Source: Xylocopa sonorina (lineage: Eukaryota > Arthropoda > Insecta > Hymenoptera > Apidae). Taken from it: a stretch of 64,000 bases of DNA. How positions within the stretch are numbered: the first letter of the stretch is position 1; the number at the start of each line of letters is the position of its first letter. Below, piece after piece: positions 47,401 to 61,100 of this stretch. The stretch spans positions 12,453,001 to 12,517,000 of the forward strand of contig NC_135200.1 of NCBI RefSeq assembly GCF_050948175.1. Direction: 5' to 3'. The position numbers and the translations under genes were made by a program. The notes beneath the pieces are model-generated. The model saw only the letters and a program-made list of their open reading frames with translations. It was not told where the DNA came from and searched no databases.

Positions 47401-49631
47401 GAATGTTTGCCTGCCGGTGATCATCCGACGATTCTATGCCGTTTCAGAATCGGTTGGAATCGCGAAGACAACGGAGATAAAGAACGACAAACGGCGCAAC
47501 GCGTCGTCTCGACGAATGTTAATTAACTCGATTCTTGGACGCGCGAGAAAGTTTGGAAAAGCTTGACGGTCTCGAGAATGGATTTGGCAGAGTGGAGAAA
47601 CGTGGAGGAACGGCAGGAGTGAAGGTGGATCGCGAGCCGTCCTCAAAGGCAATTAATTCGAATGTCTAATGAGGCCGTAGGAAGTGGAACGTACGCCGGT
47701 ATCCGCAACATGGTTAAGGCGTAACTGATACCAATTAAATCCTGAACGAGCACGAGGTTCGCCCGAGTGTGTACCTTATGTGCCTGGGAGGATCGGCTAG
47801 AGTGTATCCCGTGCTTGTAACACTAGACGGACGAGCCTCAAGCATATCCGCGACAAGTACAACAAGAACAACAACCTCGGCATCAACGTCAACAACGTCG
47901 GGCCGAAAGCTCGAACTGGTTCACTGGGAACATGCTCCGATCCGGGATTCGCTCGAAAAAGGCCTACCTCCGCCATTGATCCAGCTTTGGTACCGCGCGC
48001 GCCAAGTATTATATGTATATATTTTTGGCTTGCATCGAAATCGATGGCGAGAATAGAAAATGTCGAGTGTCGGGATAAAAGGTTGGTCGACGAGTAGAAG
48101 CGATAAGCCGGGTTCTATAATCCGGACGGCTTCCAGTCGAGGTCTTAATTATTCAGAGGAAGCTGCGAAGAAGGCAAGCGGCCTCTATCGAATCGCAATC
48201 GGAAAAGGAAACTCTATTCCGGGTGGCGGAGCGTCGACTAATACACCAGGGAATCCACTCCATTTCCACCTCCAATTATTTATGGAAAGCAGAAGGGAGG
48301 ATTTAAGTGTCCCCAGTGTGCCTTGCCCATTATCATTTAAACTAGACTCTCTGAAAGGGTCTCCGGTTGTCCTCGCTCGAACAGCCCCGGTCTTCCACGA
48401 GCGTGTTACTCGAGCACAACCGGAGGTGGACTGGTAATAGCCAGTTTTTTTTCGAGGGGGCGCAACAAGAATTATTATCGTTATCTTCCTCTTTTTTCGC
48501 TTTTTTAATAATCCACCGTAAGAGACGAGCAACGGGAAGCAGACAAGGTTGTAGAATTTACAATCTAATCACGGTTTATAGCAGGGAGCGGAGAGGCGAG
48601 AGGAAGAAGAATCCTTTCGAATCAATATGCGCGACGAATCGGTACGATGGACTTCCCTCCGGTCTATTCGACAAAGTAGTAGGGACTGCGAGATGATCGT
48701 GAAAGCGACGCGGTGCCGGCTGATGGGCTTTTCAACGGATCCTCTCCTCGGCTCGACACTAGAAACGGAGATGTCGCGTTCGAGGGTCGACCGCCTAACC
48801 AGAATTCGATTCCTCGATCGAGACGCGGACGAGCGCGGACAGAATGCACAAGCGGAGATCTCTTCTCCGCTCTCTCCGTTCGTTGAGAGCGCGATCGCGA
48901 CCTGCCCGCGCACGGGCCAACTCGAACTTCGTGTTCTCGACCGACGCCAGTTCTCTTTCCCCGTTTATTTTGCCTGCCGGAATTTTCAATGCCGCCTCGC
49001 GTTTCCCCGAATCGTTTCGTGCCGGTTCCTCGCAACAGATTCATCGGATAATAAAAAACGAAAAATACATTCCGCTCGATTCACGCGAGAAGCGAATCTC
49101 GAGGATGGAAAGGGGGATGCTTTGATCCGCTGGCTCTTCGGAAATTATTTATTTGACGAACTGCCAACGACGAATCACCGAATTGCGTAACGCGAATAAA
49201 AAAGAGCACAGCCAGCTAACTAACTACTCTTACGCTCCGGAAGTGAATACGACAAAAAGTAAATTGGTTTTTCTGTAAAACGTTTCCCCCTTTTACCTCA
49301 ATTTTCCAGCCTGTTTCGCGAACGACGGGAACGAAATTTGGAAAACCCGTAGCGGCTCGCTCGCGAAATTTAATTCCATTATGGACCCGGCCACGAATCC
49401 TTCGATCGTTCCCGGCAAAGAATTATTAACCCGTACGATCGCGCGGGCGCAATGCGACCGATTTAATTACCGCACCTTTAAAGCTGGAAAATTGATTCGC
49501 GTTCATTGATCTTCTGGTAAAGAGTACCATCTGTGGCGCGTAATTGGAGCTCGGGCGTACCAAAAATGGTTGCCAGTTCAATTAGACGGTGGAGGTGTCT
49601 TTATTCCTTGGCTCAGACCGTTCAGCCGCGA

Positions 49632-49649
49632 AAGAGAGAGAGAGAGAGA
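49632..49649. repeat. (GA)n tract
   Basis: GA dinucleotide repeat, opposite in orientation to most CT tracts in the window. Confidence 0.85.
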
Positions 49650-50620
49650 AATTTTGGAAACGAGGACCTCTTTGGGAAATTTGCCGTGGTGCGAACGTTT
49701 TCAGCAGGAAGGGGGACGATCGACGCAATTTGGCACGCAGCTCGCACCGGTGTTTACACCTACGATGCAAAGATAAGCCCTGTTATTCCAATCGGCCGAA
49801 AATCCGCTGATACCACGATCAATGGCCCGGTCAATTGAATTAATTCCAGCAACAAGAAGGCTGCTAACGATTATTACAAACCTCCCTTCCGATTCCCATT
49901 TCCGTGTCATTTTATCCGACCGTTGGAGCTTGATTGGTTTCTCGATACCGACGCCTGATCGAAGGGCTCGCGCGCGTGCAAGGAATAAATAGCCGCTGGC
50001 GTGAATTACGCACCCTCCGGCACCGCGTAATTAACCGAAACACGCGAGGTTGGAAAAATCTGTGTCTTTTCATCGGTGAGGGGCACAGCTTCCATAAAAA
50101 AAAAGCGTGCCAACGAGTGCTTTCGTTCCTCGATTTAAAGCTGAGCGCTTAATATCCGCAGCTGTGAAATTAAATGTTGCCGGACGCGTCAATGGAGTTC
50201 GAGTTAAGGGAATGAACTTCCAGCGGAATATTTTGAACTCTTTGAGTCTGGTGAAACCGACTCAAACGCTCACGTACGAAACGATGCTTTCGCGAAGGAG
50301 CCGTTGCTGCGAAAGCACGAATAAAGATTGCTGAAGGTTTTCCCGTAATTTTAGCTAATTGAAGGAAACGGTCGTTGCTCGAGAACAGGTCTGCTTTCGC
50401 GTCTCGGATGAAATTACCGCGAGAAACGCGAGGCTGTTACGGTAGATGAGACAGCTCGCGGTTTCTTAGGCGTCATTCGTGGGAGACGCACGAAACTTTT
50501 TCTCGTGAACACGCCGTGTACGTTTCATCGATGAGTTAAGAGAAGAGAGTGTCAGCTGCGTTATTCTGCGCTGGCTGCTCGCGAAACTGCTCGACATCCA
50601 CGGATTTTCGAGCGAGGTTT

Positions 50621-50655
50621 CTAAATTTTAGCGACGGTGCTTCGCTAAAATTTAG
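50621..50655. repeat. Perfect 14-bp hairpin with 7-nt loop
   Basis: The arm CTAAATTTTAGCGA (50621-50634) is exactly complementary to 50642-50655. The loop is CGGTGCT. The AT-rich stem stands out from CpG-rich flanks. Confidence 0.8.
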
Positions 50656-52159
50656 CATCGAGTCGCATTAAAATCGAATAAGGTCAGCGCGAAAGGTGTC
50701 GCCAGAGGCTGGCGAAACGACTTACCGACACGACTCCTCGACGTTTCCTTCCTGCGGGATAATAGTTTCGGCTCGCGTTCGTCGGTGGACGAGGGTCACG
50801 GAAAAATGGAGCCGCGGGAAGCGGAAGGAAGACAATGGAAGACGATCAAAAGTGTCCCTGGGAAGGTAAACGAAAATTACGAGGCCACCCGTGGCTGCTT
50901 ACCACCCCTTATGGCGCGTGAGGATGGAACCGCACTTCACGGGAAACACCGGCAACGAGAAACCATACCCGCGGGATCAACTCTGATAAGGGATCGCGTT
51001 CGTACGCGTGAACCAAAGAAGCTATCGCGATAAAACGCCAATAGAATATCGCGCACGCTGGATACATATTGCATGAATTAAAGTACCCGCGGATCTCCCG
51101 ATTTCACGTCCCTTTCCACGGATGTGCATACTCGCGTGCCTCGGAAATATCGAGACAAAACGATGGAATCTCTTTCGCGATGCCAAACAGATATCGTCGC
51201 CGTACCTTTCCTCTGGAGCATTCAGGAGTTTTAGATACCAACAGCTCGAACGATAAAACATCGTCCATGCTTTCGGTCTGACTGGCGTCGAAATAAGTTA
51301 TTACTCGAGCAATTGTTCTTCAGTGGCTGTTAAAAACCACCGAACATTTTTCTTCGTTCTCGCGAAGCCTCTTCGGGAAACATCATTTTCGTAACCGCTC
51401 GAACTCGACATTAATTCAGGGAAATGGTTGTTGCGCGGTCCTTCTTCCTGGCGGGAAATCAAGCTATCTCGTCTCTTCCCTGCTCCCCGATCTTGCCACC
51501 CTATTGTTCCCGCGTTCTCTCTGTCAACTGTCAAAGGACCTACTGAATTATGTATGTCTGACGGGGAAAGTTTCACTTGCCGCCGAGGTTACCAGGACTT
51601 CCGTTCGAAGGGGATTGGTTTCGTTTCGGGACTATGGAAGAATGATAAAATAAGAGATGTTCGATGAACACTGTTTGTCCGACACAGAAGACGATAACGT
51701 CTCCTTAAGAAGACGATAGAACGTTCGTTATCAAATGCGTCTACGATGTCGAAGACAGAGAGACACGTAATGAATTCTTGAGATCGTAATGCCGACTTCG
51801 TTGCGTTGCCAGTCACTGTTTCGTATTTTCTAATTAATTCTTGAAAAGTTTGCCGAGCAACGATGCGGCGCGACATGAAAAATTCTGCGAATTTTTAACG
51901 GCAGGACGCGGGGTGGCTTAGTTTCTCGGGGACAAGGCAATCTATTTTCGCGGGAACTTGTTTAATAAAAAAGTTTGGCGGAGAGGTACGCCGCGCGGTC
52001 GTTCGACTGGAGAAGTCCACGGAGATTCGTCGCGTAATCGGTGGCATGAAATTAAAAAGTCGGGGATCACGTTCGTTTTTCGAAATTTACACCTAAAGGG
52101 AGAGAGCAAGGAGCGATGAAGTTTCTGGATGTGCATCGAGGACATCGCACGCCACTTGT

Positions 52160-52183
52160 TCTCTCTCTCTCTTTCTCTCTCTC
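52160..52183. repeat. (CT)n tract, 24 bp
   Basis: CT dinucleotide repeat with one CTTT interruption. Confidence 0.9.
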
Positions 52184-55100
52184 GTTCTGATTCTCGGAAG
52201 GCGCCTTGTCACCGAGAACAATGCAATACTTCTCCTTTCAGGGCAGCTCCGTGGCTGTACAATCGTTGTCCGCGACACAATGCCCATTCAGCCGCATCGC
52301 TTTACCACCGTGAAGAGCCAGCGGTCGAGGAATGGCTGGGCATCGTTCGGCTATCGAACCGCTGATCGAAACGGATTCGGTAACAAAACTTTCCACCCGA
52401 TGTTCGTCGGACGCTGAGTCTCCATTTTACACCGGTGAAAACCGTTTTTAATTCTCGACGGACGTCCAGTTCGAAGTTGTAACAGAAACGATTCCGGGAC
52501 CATATGATTCCGGAACGCTCGCGATTTTTCGAGCCACGCTGGAATCCTTTTGAGCGTACGTAGATATTCGCCTGGTCGAGTCGCGCGCGTACTCTGTATA
52601 TCCTCGACATTCCACCAGACAAGCACGATATCTTATTTTTGGCTGATCGAGACGACAGTTGAACTTTGACATTTTGTTAGACACGATTACTTAATAAATT
52701 AGTGGCTTGCGCGAAATAAAAAAGTAACATCGAAATGTTATACTTTTAATTCTGATTACTCGTTCATTCGACACCTTCGGCTCGAGACGATAAGATTTAT
52801 AAGAACGAGAATAAAATTCAAGGAATCGGGACAGGTAGTATTAAGTAAGCTTTCCTTTTCCCTAGACGACGTCCTTCTTGCGGCGACCAGGTGGGGGTTT
52901 ATCGCTGCGCGTCGAGGTGTGCCGTTTGAGAGGAACTTTTAAGGACAGCTCGGTCCGCGGTCTCTGCGGTCGCGGTTAACCAGAGTATAAGATATTCCGT
53001 GTTTCCCAAATTACCGTTTACCTTCTTTACAAGTTAGTTTCGGACAAGTTGGCAGTATTTCCAGATAAAACGGATACACAATGCGCGAGGGGAACCGCGG
53101 CTATTGTCCGAATTTTCTCTGATTACGCCGGTCTGGTTCGTAATTAAAGTTTACCGTGATTTCGATCCCCCGACGCGCTATCGAGCAAGCAAAATCTGTT
53201 CCTCGAACCGGGATTGGTGGTCAGCGCAACAAAAGTGGGCAAACTCGCGACAATTCCGCTGTGAAATCCCGGAGGACAACGGTAAATGCGAAATCCCTTT
53301 TACGGCTGCCAACCGAAGAAAGAGCCGGAAAATTCCAGCCGGTTCGCTGGGAAGTCGCTCGATGCTTTTTATCTTCTTCTCGCCGGCGCAGGGATCGGTA
53401 AAGTTCTTGGCCGAGGGATCATTTCCAGATATCCTTTCATCGATTCGTCAAATGCTTTCGTCGCCGCTTCCTCGAGAGACGTCGCGAGACGACAAAATTG
53501 TCGGCAGGAATAAATGGAGGAAATGAAAAGTGAACTGAAACGTAACACGGAGGTCCGATCGTTGGTTGTCCCGCGAGGGCGGTCGTTTCCTCGCCGCTTA
53601 AGAATTAAACCACAAAGAACGCGGTGGTTTCGCAGGACTTAAATTACCGCGCACGCGGGAGAACCGTGGCCGCCGTAAAGAAACGACGCCAGACACCATA
53701 CCGCGCAGGTATATTTATTTATCTCTCGCGTGTACCGCGACACATTGTTCTCGCGAACAAACCCCGCTTCCTCCCTCTTTTTACGACGCGACTGGCAAGA
53801 TCTCTTCCATCCTGCTGCTCTGTCCGCGAATCGAACGCGTCGCTCGAGGTTTAACCAGCTCGACGAGTGTCGTCAATGACACGGTAGGGCGGAGTAGAGT
53901 AATAGAAGCGGTAATAATCGAAGAGAGGGAGATGGCTCCTTAAGGAGCAGACGAAATTAACGATAAGGGAGATAGAGTATAAGCGGTAAGCCACGGGAAC
54001 CGTGGAAAGGATAGGGAGGGTTGAGGAGGGCTGTAAGTGGTCTAAACTCCGAAACCGCCTCTATTAGCACTGGAGGGCAGCGGGCACCCGGGAACAAAGT
54101 CGGCCGCGAAGGAGTCGGTACCGTGGCGACCGCAACGACGATCGGGTCCGTCCCGTTCCGTTATTATCATAATACGAATTAACGCGGCGCGCGTACAATT
54201 TTGCATACGATTATGCGTATCGCGGGGGTATAACTCGTGTCTCGTAAAGCAAGAGGGAGCTCCGACATCGCGACCGTCTCCCACGTCCAGATCTGAAATT
54301 CAAGGCTCCCCCTCGGTTCTATTAAATATTCAGATGAATTCCGCCACGACTGCTTGAGAAATACATGCATATATAATAAAGGAGGAGGAAGAGGAAGAGG
54401 AGCCGTAAATACGGGTGCCGTGCGACGACGAGCAGGCGAATAAACGCGGTGTTTGCTCGTTCCCCGCGGGAATTGTTGTAACGAAGGGGTAAATTCGGTG
54501 GGTCGACTGCTGGCCGATAGCTAAATAGTTTCTCGCTGGCGAACAAGAGTCTCGGGGGCAGAGAAGGAAATGGCCGATAATTGACCGATCTACGCGGAAG
54601 GTTCGAGTACCCGTGACATTTCTCCGCGGGTGGGAACCGGCGGAACCCATTAAAGCGAACGGAGAGCGCGCCGGAACTAATGCGCCGCAAATTAGCCCGT
54701 CGCCGATACGGCAACTTCTCCACTGTTGTGTCCGGTGATTCGTTCTGATTAAATTCTAATTATGAATCAGTGACGTCGCCCGCCGCTATTTATCACCGTC
54801 TTCGCCGCGTTATTGTTTCCTCTGCTAGCTCCGCGCGTTTCCTCGGATCCCGCCGATCTAATTAGGACGTCTGCTTCCGCTAATTGCAAGAACCGTATCT
54901 CTCGCGTTCGGTCCCCGGGCGGCACGGTTCATCGCGCAAGAAACGCATAAACGAGCCTGGTGGTCTGGTGCTCGCGTAAAAACTTTCGAACGTGTAAAAA
55001 TCGACGGGTGGGTGGGAAACGTCGAGCGCATACTCGGTCGCGTCGATTTATCTTGCTCTCGGGACAAAGGACGATGACGATGGTTGAGAATTTTTTCTCG

Positions 55101-58100
55101 AAACAAATTATTCCGACGGCGGGGAACTCGCTTTAGCACCGGGGGCCAGGTTACGTCGGTTAGCTGCTTATTGGTTTCATAAATTCGATAATGCGCCCGG
55201 GTCTGCCGGCGACAGGTTCTGTGTACGCGGCTTAATGGAATCTTAAAGTTTAAGAGGATTTTCCGCGGGTCGTCGCGGCGTCAACCGTATCTGAGCCAGA
55301 CAAGCGAATAGTCGACTGATATACGAGCGAGCGTTTCTGCGGAAGAGCCTTGAAAGGAGGAGGAGGAAGGAAGGAACGCCGATGGGCGGCGAGGCCCGCG
55401 GATACCAACCGGGAAGAGGAATCGCGCATTTATTTTCGCGGCACGCCAGAGAAAGGGTAAATCTTTCCAGGATCCTGAATAGAACTCGCGGAACAGAAAC
55501 AGAGGCGGAGCGAGGGGAGATCGGTAGCTTCCCGGGGAAATATATATGCCCGCCAGATATAGGCTGGATTCTGTTAAATCTACTGGAATTAAACGTTGAA
55601 GGGCACTTAAGGAGAGGGGAACAGGACGGCCGTCACGGACTCGAGCCACGATTTATTTCAACCTTCCCTTCCCTGACTTTCCCACGATCCTCGAAATACC
55701 GATATAATGATTTATACCATTTTTGTTCCAACCCTTTTCAGATGCCTGCCCGTTCGTAATTGTCGATTGTTCGTTTTTTTCGATTGTAAATTTGCTTTTG
55801 TATCGGATCCGCGTCGACGTGTAACGAAAACTGTTCGCTCTATAAATCGCTAATCTTTACGATAACTCGCGCAATTCCGACAAAAGTAACTGCCACGTGT
55901 AACACGCACGCGTCTACTCGAGGTAGTTCGAGGAAAGTAGAAAGTTCCCGAAGTAAGTTCCAACGAGAGTTTCGAGGACTCCTTATGCACGCGCTTAATT
56001 ACGGTCAGCTTTGACACAATGAGGTTGATTAGGGCACGGCGTGTCTGGCGTTTTAGACAAATCGCTAACTAGATTTCAGCTTACGCGTACGCGCGTCCGC
56101 AACTCGAGGCAGTCCCGCGGGTCAGCTTCGTTTGCACGTTTATTTCAACTCTCGGAAAATATACTGTTTGCATGCAAACAGAGCAACGCTCGCGCACGCC
56201 TTGACAGCGGCCACGATCCTGACGAGTCCGCGCTATCGAACCCTGCGTCGTTCGAAAACTTTTCACCTCCACCAGGACTACTCAGCCGGGGGAATACAAT
56301 GCAAATTTCCTTCATTTTAAATGGCGACTCTTCGTTCTACGCCCTGCTTGGTAAAAATACCGATATTCCGTGCGATAAAAAAAAAAGAGACAAAACAAGC
56401 TGCATTTCAACGCGTATTTACTTTGGAATAAAGTTACGCGGCAGAAACGAATTGTTGTAGCTGCGCGATCCGAAGAAACGAGGTGTACGAAGACGATCGA
56501 TTTTCATTTAGAAAACAATTCGTTCCCCTCTTCGTCTTTTGTTCCTCGACCTCGTTTTGCTTATACGAACTCCTCTCTCGTGGTTTCCGATATTCAGATA
56601 AGAACGAAAAAAATGAAAGAACGAACTCTGAACATGGAATTTGAAATATAACCGGTCTGGAAGAAATCTTCCGGTTTAGATAGACTTTGCGAATCAAATT
56701 TCCAATCCTATACTTTTTTCTGTAGGACACCGATTCGCGTATACTCTCGAATTTTAAAACGTGCATCGACGATCTCGAAGATTTTGCTTTCGCGTAAGCG
56801 AGCAACGTTAATTTCGCCTCTCGTTACTCGCTTGTTCTTTGACCTCGGTTTTTTCCCCGAAGGAGCTGCCGTATCGAGTGGTTCGTTCGCGCAAAACCAT
56901 GTCATGCATAATTTACAAAGTTATCGGGAGCGTCGTCGGAAGAATATCTCGGAGCGGAATCGTGGTCGAGCGGAGAGGCAAGTTTTCGAGGAAAGTCCGC
57001 TTCGCGTAGCTCGCGCCATCGGGCTGTAGAGAGCCTCGATCCCGTTCTTAGACCCGGCACACGAATTTAATTGTTCGCACAGCTCGTTTTAGCAGCCCAA
57101 CACACCGTTATCCCACCCATATTATTACGGTACTCGACAGTCTGTGAAAGGGAGGTATCACGTAGTTGGAGACGCGAGACAAATTAGTCTGATCGATGAA
57201 CCGTTTAACCGGTTTCTAGACGGGAGCGTTCCGGAAAGAGACATCTCTGCAAAGTTTAATTAAACTCGCGTCTATCTTGGGCCGTGAAAATTTGATTTAA
57301 CGGAAAAACGGGGCGTTCAGCCAGCTGTCTGCACGTACGGCAAAACTGCCCACGATTAATGATACTCCCTGCACGCAGGGGATACCAAGCCAACGTGTAC
57401 GCGGAGTAAAGGGGAGAAAAATGAACTAATAACTTTATTAACGAAACGCGAGCCAAAAATTGTCAGCCAGCCAGTAATTGAACGGATGACGATTTAAGCA
57501 AAGCATTATTTATGCACGCGAGGGTACGCGTCGTACGATCTATGGGAACCTAACCCACGCTGCGTTGCGCGCCTCGAGCGACTAAGTGATATAGATCGTT
57601 CTTTGGTCAGACCGGACTCTAGTCGACCAAGAACGAGCAACGTACCAGCCGTGCATACTAATTCGATCGCATCGATAGCGAACGACGATCGTGGGCAAAG
57701 TAAACGGTAGATAAGATCGAGGCTGTCGATCTTTCGTTGGCTCTTCCGGTAACCACCGCCGCCGTTTTATGCTCCGGTCATAAATCTTTCGCCAAGGAGC
57801 ATCGTAGCCGGCGAAAGGTCATCGTTTAAGATTATTGCGATTTTAATGGACGGCCATAAACCCGCGGGCAATTCGAGGAGATACAGGCTGCCACGGATGC
57901 GTTACGAACAGACATTCGCGTGATGAAATCCCATGGGAATTGAAATGTTTCGCGACTCCGCGAATTCCTGTCACCCTTCGCGACGCTCCAAGACTATTCG
58001 AGCGGGCGTTAACTGGAAACGTTCCGATCTCGATTGGACCAGGCTTCGATCGAAGCAGTCGGTCAAGTTTTACGATAGTTTCGCGCAGGATACTCGCGCA

Positions 58101-61100
58101 ATTTCCGCTCTCAGACGCGAGACGAAAGTAAGAAACGGCCATTAAAGGTGTTAAGTGCTTTGTAACAGGATTAAAATGTACGCTTCCTCCACCCCTGGCG
58201 GTGACCGTCGTCCGGTGAACTGGGCGCAGCGGAAATGCTCCGTGATCGTCTCCTTCGCCTGGTCGAACGTACCAGCGAATGGATGAGCTTCCTGGGCTGT
58301 TAAGTGCTCTTTAACTCGATTTAAATTTGTGGTATTCGCGACGATCGCCCCTCCGCTCATCCTGCCTCTCGGTGTCGTTCACGTTTTACCGATTTTCCTA
58401 CCAACGCGAGCGTTTAATTAACGCTGCGCAAGCTGCGCGTCTCTTACGCGAAAGTAATCGAGCCTGTGCCTGTGTGCAACCTGTCGATCGACGGCAGACG
58501 CGTTGCGATCGTTGTTACCCGAGCTGAGTTTGTTTATTCGAAAATATTGTGTAACGCTGCTAGGAAGGGCGTTGGTTGCTAGAGGCGTACACGATTAAGG
58601 CCAAAGGCCTTTGGTTTCTTCCAATTACGAAGGATGCGCGCGTTTCTTTGGACCGTCTAGAGCACGATGCGCGCTAATCGGTGGAAGCATTAACGCTCCG
58701 ACAAAAGGGTAGCCTGATGTTGGAACACAGAAGGCTGGCTAGAAAGATCTCGAAAGGTCGAAAGCGAGTTTGTACATCGTTGTCGGTGAACGAAGTCTTT
58801 CGAGAACCTACCGCGGGATGAAACAATGGTACCGCGTATCGTTCGCTGCTGATAAGATCGCGGGAGAAAAGAGCTCGTTCAACAAACAAGAACGGAAAGT
58901 TTCTGGCCAGCCACGCGATTCCTCGATGCGTTAATACTTGGTCGTTGGTTCGTGAGCAACAATTTCGTCTCGCGACCAAGAAACTACAGGAAAAACTGTG
59001 TCGTTCGATGGTAACAGAGATTTTAGGGGAAAGAGTTAACTCGTGGCGCAGGCAAAGCAGTTCCTAATCTAAGTGGAGGACGCGACGGAATAGAAATTTG
59101 CCGATCTCCATAATGCTTCTCGCGTGTCACCAACAAACTCGCTCGGTTCGCCAACTGTTGCTGAACATTCTGGTCTAATTCGGTAGTTGGCCTAATTCCG
59201 CGCGGCGAACGAGACGCATCACTCGTTCGATCCATGAATAATAACGATAGCGGGATAGCCTTACTCGTCGCGAACTTGTAAAAGTTCCGCGCTACCACGT
59301 CGACGTCCATTTTCTTGTCTTCGCGTGTCCCTCGGAGGAATCGTTCCGCGGAAGCCGCGTAAGCGGCCGCGAGCGCTAATTTAGCATAGATTTAAATTGT
59401 AAAACATCGAGATGGCTGCTGGGCCTGCATTTATAATGGGACGTCCGAACTTTCGGATAACCGATGGATCTCAGGTGTTTCCCGCGTCCCTTTTCCCGGT
59501 GGTTGCAGAGGAGAGCACGGCGCGAGGCCGTGAATAAACGCCGTATCCGCGGATACTTCCAAGAGGGGATATATCAGCTGATGTCAAATAGCTGCGATAT
59601 TAAAGGTAAAACGGGATGAAAGCGCGAGAGGATTACGCGTATTATGTACGGTGTCAGAGATAAATGACAACGAATGTTCGCCGCGTGTTGAAAATTTTAA
59701 TGGATCCACGTGTGTACGGGAGGCTGTAGATCGCGCGGATATTTAAGATGCGAGATCTAATGAGAAACGATACGACGGATAAAATGAAAAATCTCGACGG
59801 AATTAGGCGAGCGGGAGTTAATTAAAGTCTGGCTGGGAATTTCAATGATAAATTCGTGTTTTCCGGATCGTATGCCCGAAAGAGGATATAAATTTTGATT
59901 TAAGAGACCGTACTGGGGGCTGCCTTTAATAACGGTCGAGTCGTGGCTGCAACTTTTGTAATTACTCGAACCGGACCGACTCTTCTTGGCCTTCCTTACG
60001 CAGAGAACGAACTTTTCGAATCTCTTCATCATTCGTTCCGTCGATCCAACTTTTTCTTCTGTACGCGCTTAATGTATTCCCGATGATTCGAATGAGTTCT
60101 CACTGAGAAACGTACGATTTCATTGGCGATGTTCAACTCGGGAAGGAGGATGAAAACGGTGTACGAGTGAAATTCGGCGAGATTAGATAGAAATTCGCGT
60201 TAAGCGCGTCACGGTTTTGTCCTTATTTATAATGTACTCCGGGAATATAAATGGGGAGTGACGCGTACGTTACGCGCTTCATCCCTAAAAAGATTACCCG
60301 GAGAAGCTCGCGTGACGGCGTCAGTTTCCTTTTAAATTCGCTTTCAGGGGAAACGTGAAATATGGAAGACGTCGGGCAGGATTTTCAACGCGCGAGAATT
60401 GTCTACGTGTGTAGACGGGAGGGGGCCGGTGACGAGTCTCGAAAGTCAAATGCAACAACCCCCTTTATAAATGGAAATGCGTAGGATCGTGCTCGTAAAA
60501 GCCGTCGTAAACCGTGCGATGATAGTTTCTCGGGATCGAACGCGGTGCGGTGGTAGCGGAATAAAGTTCGTCGAAAGGATTACGAGTTGGTCCAGCGTCG
60601 AGGAAGAAGAGAGTCATCGATCGAGATAAAAGAGGATCGCGTGCCTAATTAACGCGAGATTTTCAATAGCCGGAGAGTCGCGCGGAGGGATGGTTATATC
60701 GGCAGGGTGGAAAGGCGATGGAGGTCGAGAGCGTGCATAACGCGAGGGTGGCGGTCGTTTGGTAGGCTCGGGCGTCATGCGAAATTGCAATGAACGGGGC
60801 TGGTGAACGCGCGTCGCATTACCGCGATGGGGATCGAGGCGAAAACGGAAATGCGTTTATTGACGCGCCGGCAGCCCACTCGAGGAAAATGATTGTTCGA
60901 CGGTGGAGGGGGACAATGATAATTCCGCTTGGCCACCGGTGACTGGCAGCGAATAAAACGAAAGCTTGACAGAATCGCCTCCAATCTGCCTTCCCGGCTG
61001 GCCGTTATGCTCGTGTCGATCGAGTGGAAATTAATGGCAACGACGATAATTGCCACGATAAACGTACCGGGCCGCGCAATAAAATTCTCGTTACGACTCG

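Larger units (their letters stand above)
35751..48000. other. Gene-free CpG-rich stretch
   Basis: No supported exon or RNA gene. Holds simple repeats (38175-38198, 38752-38778, 39010-39040, 41428-41453), an 11-bp tandem repeat (40371-40399), a 10-bp-stem hairpin (43378-43387 with 43398-43407) and an ACA-rich block near 47855-47900 whose Thr-rich translation is low complexity. Confidence 0.5.

Noticed and set aside
47769..48056. Thr-rich frame (TTRTTTSASTSTT)
   Set aside because: Explained by a local ACA/ACG-rich low-complexity block.
48627..49190. 187-codon open frame on plus
   Set aside because: Frames of 115-126 codons overlap it on the opposite strand, no domain or splice support is visible, and CpG-rich sequence has few stops.
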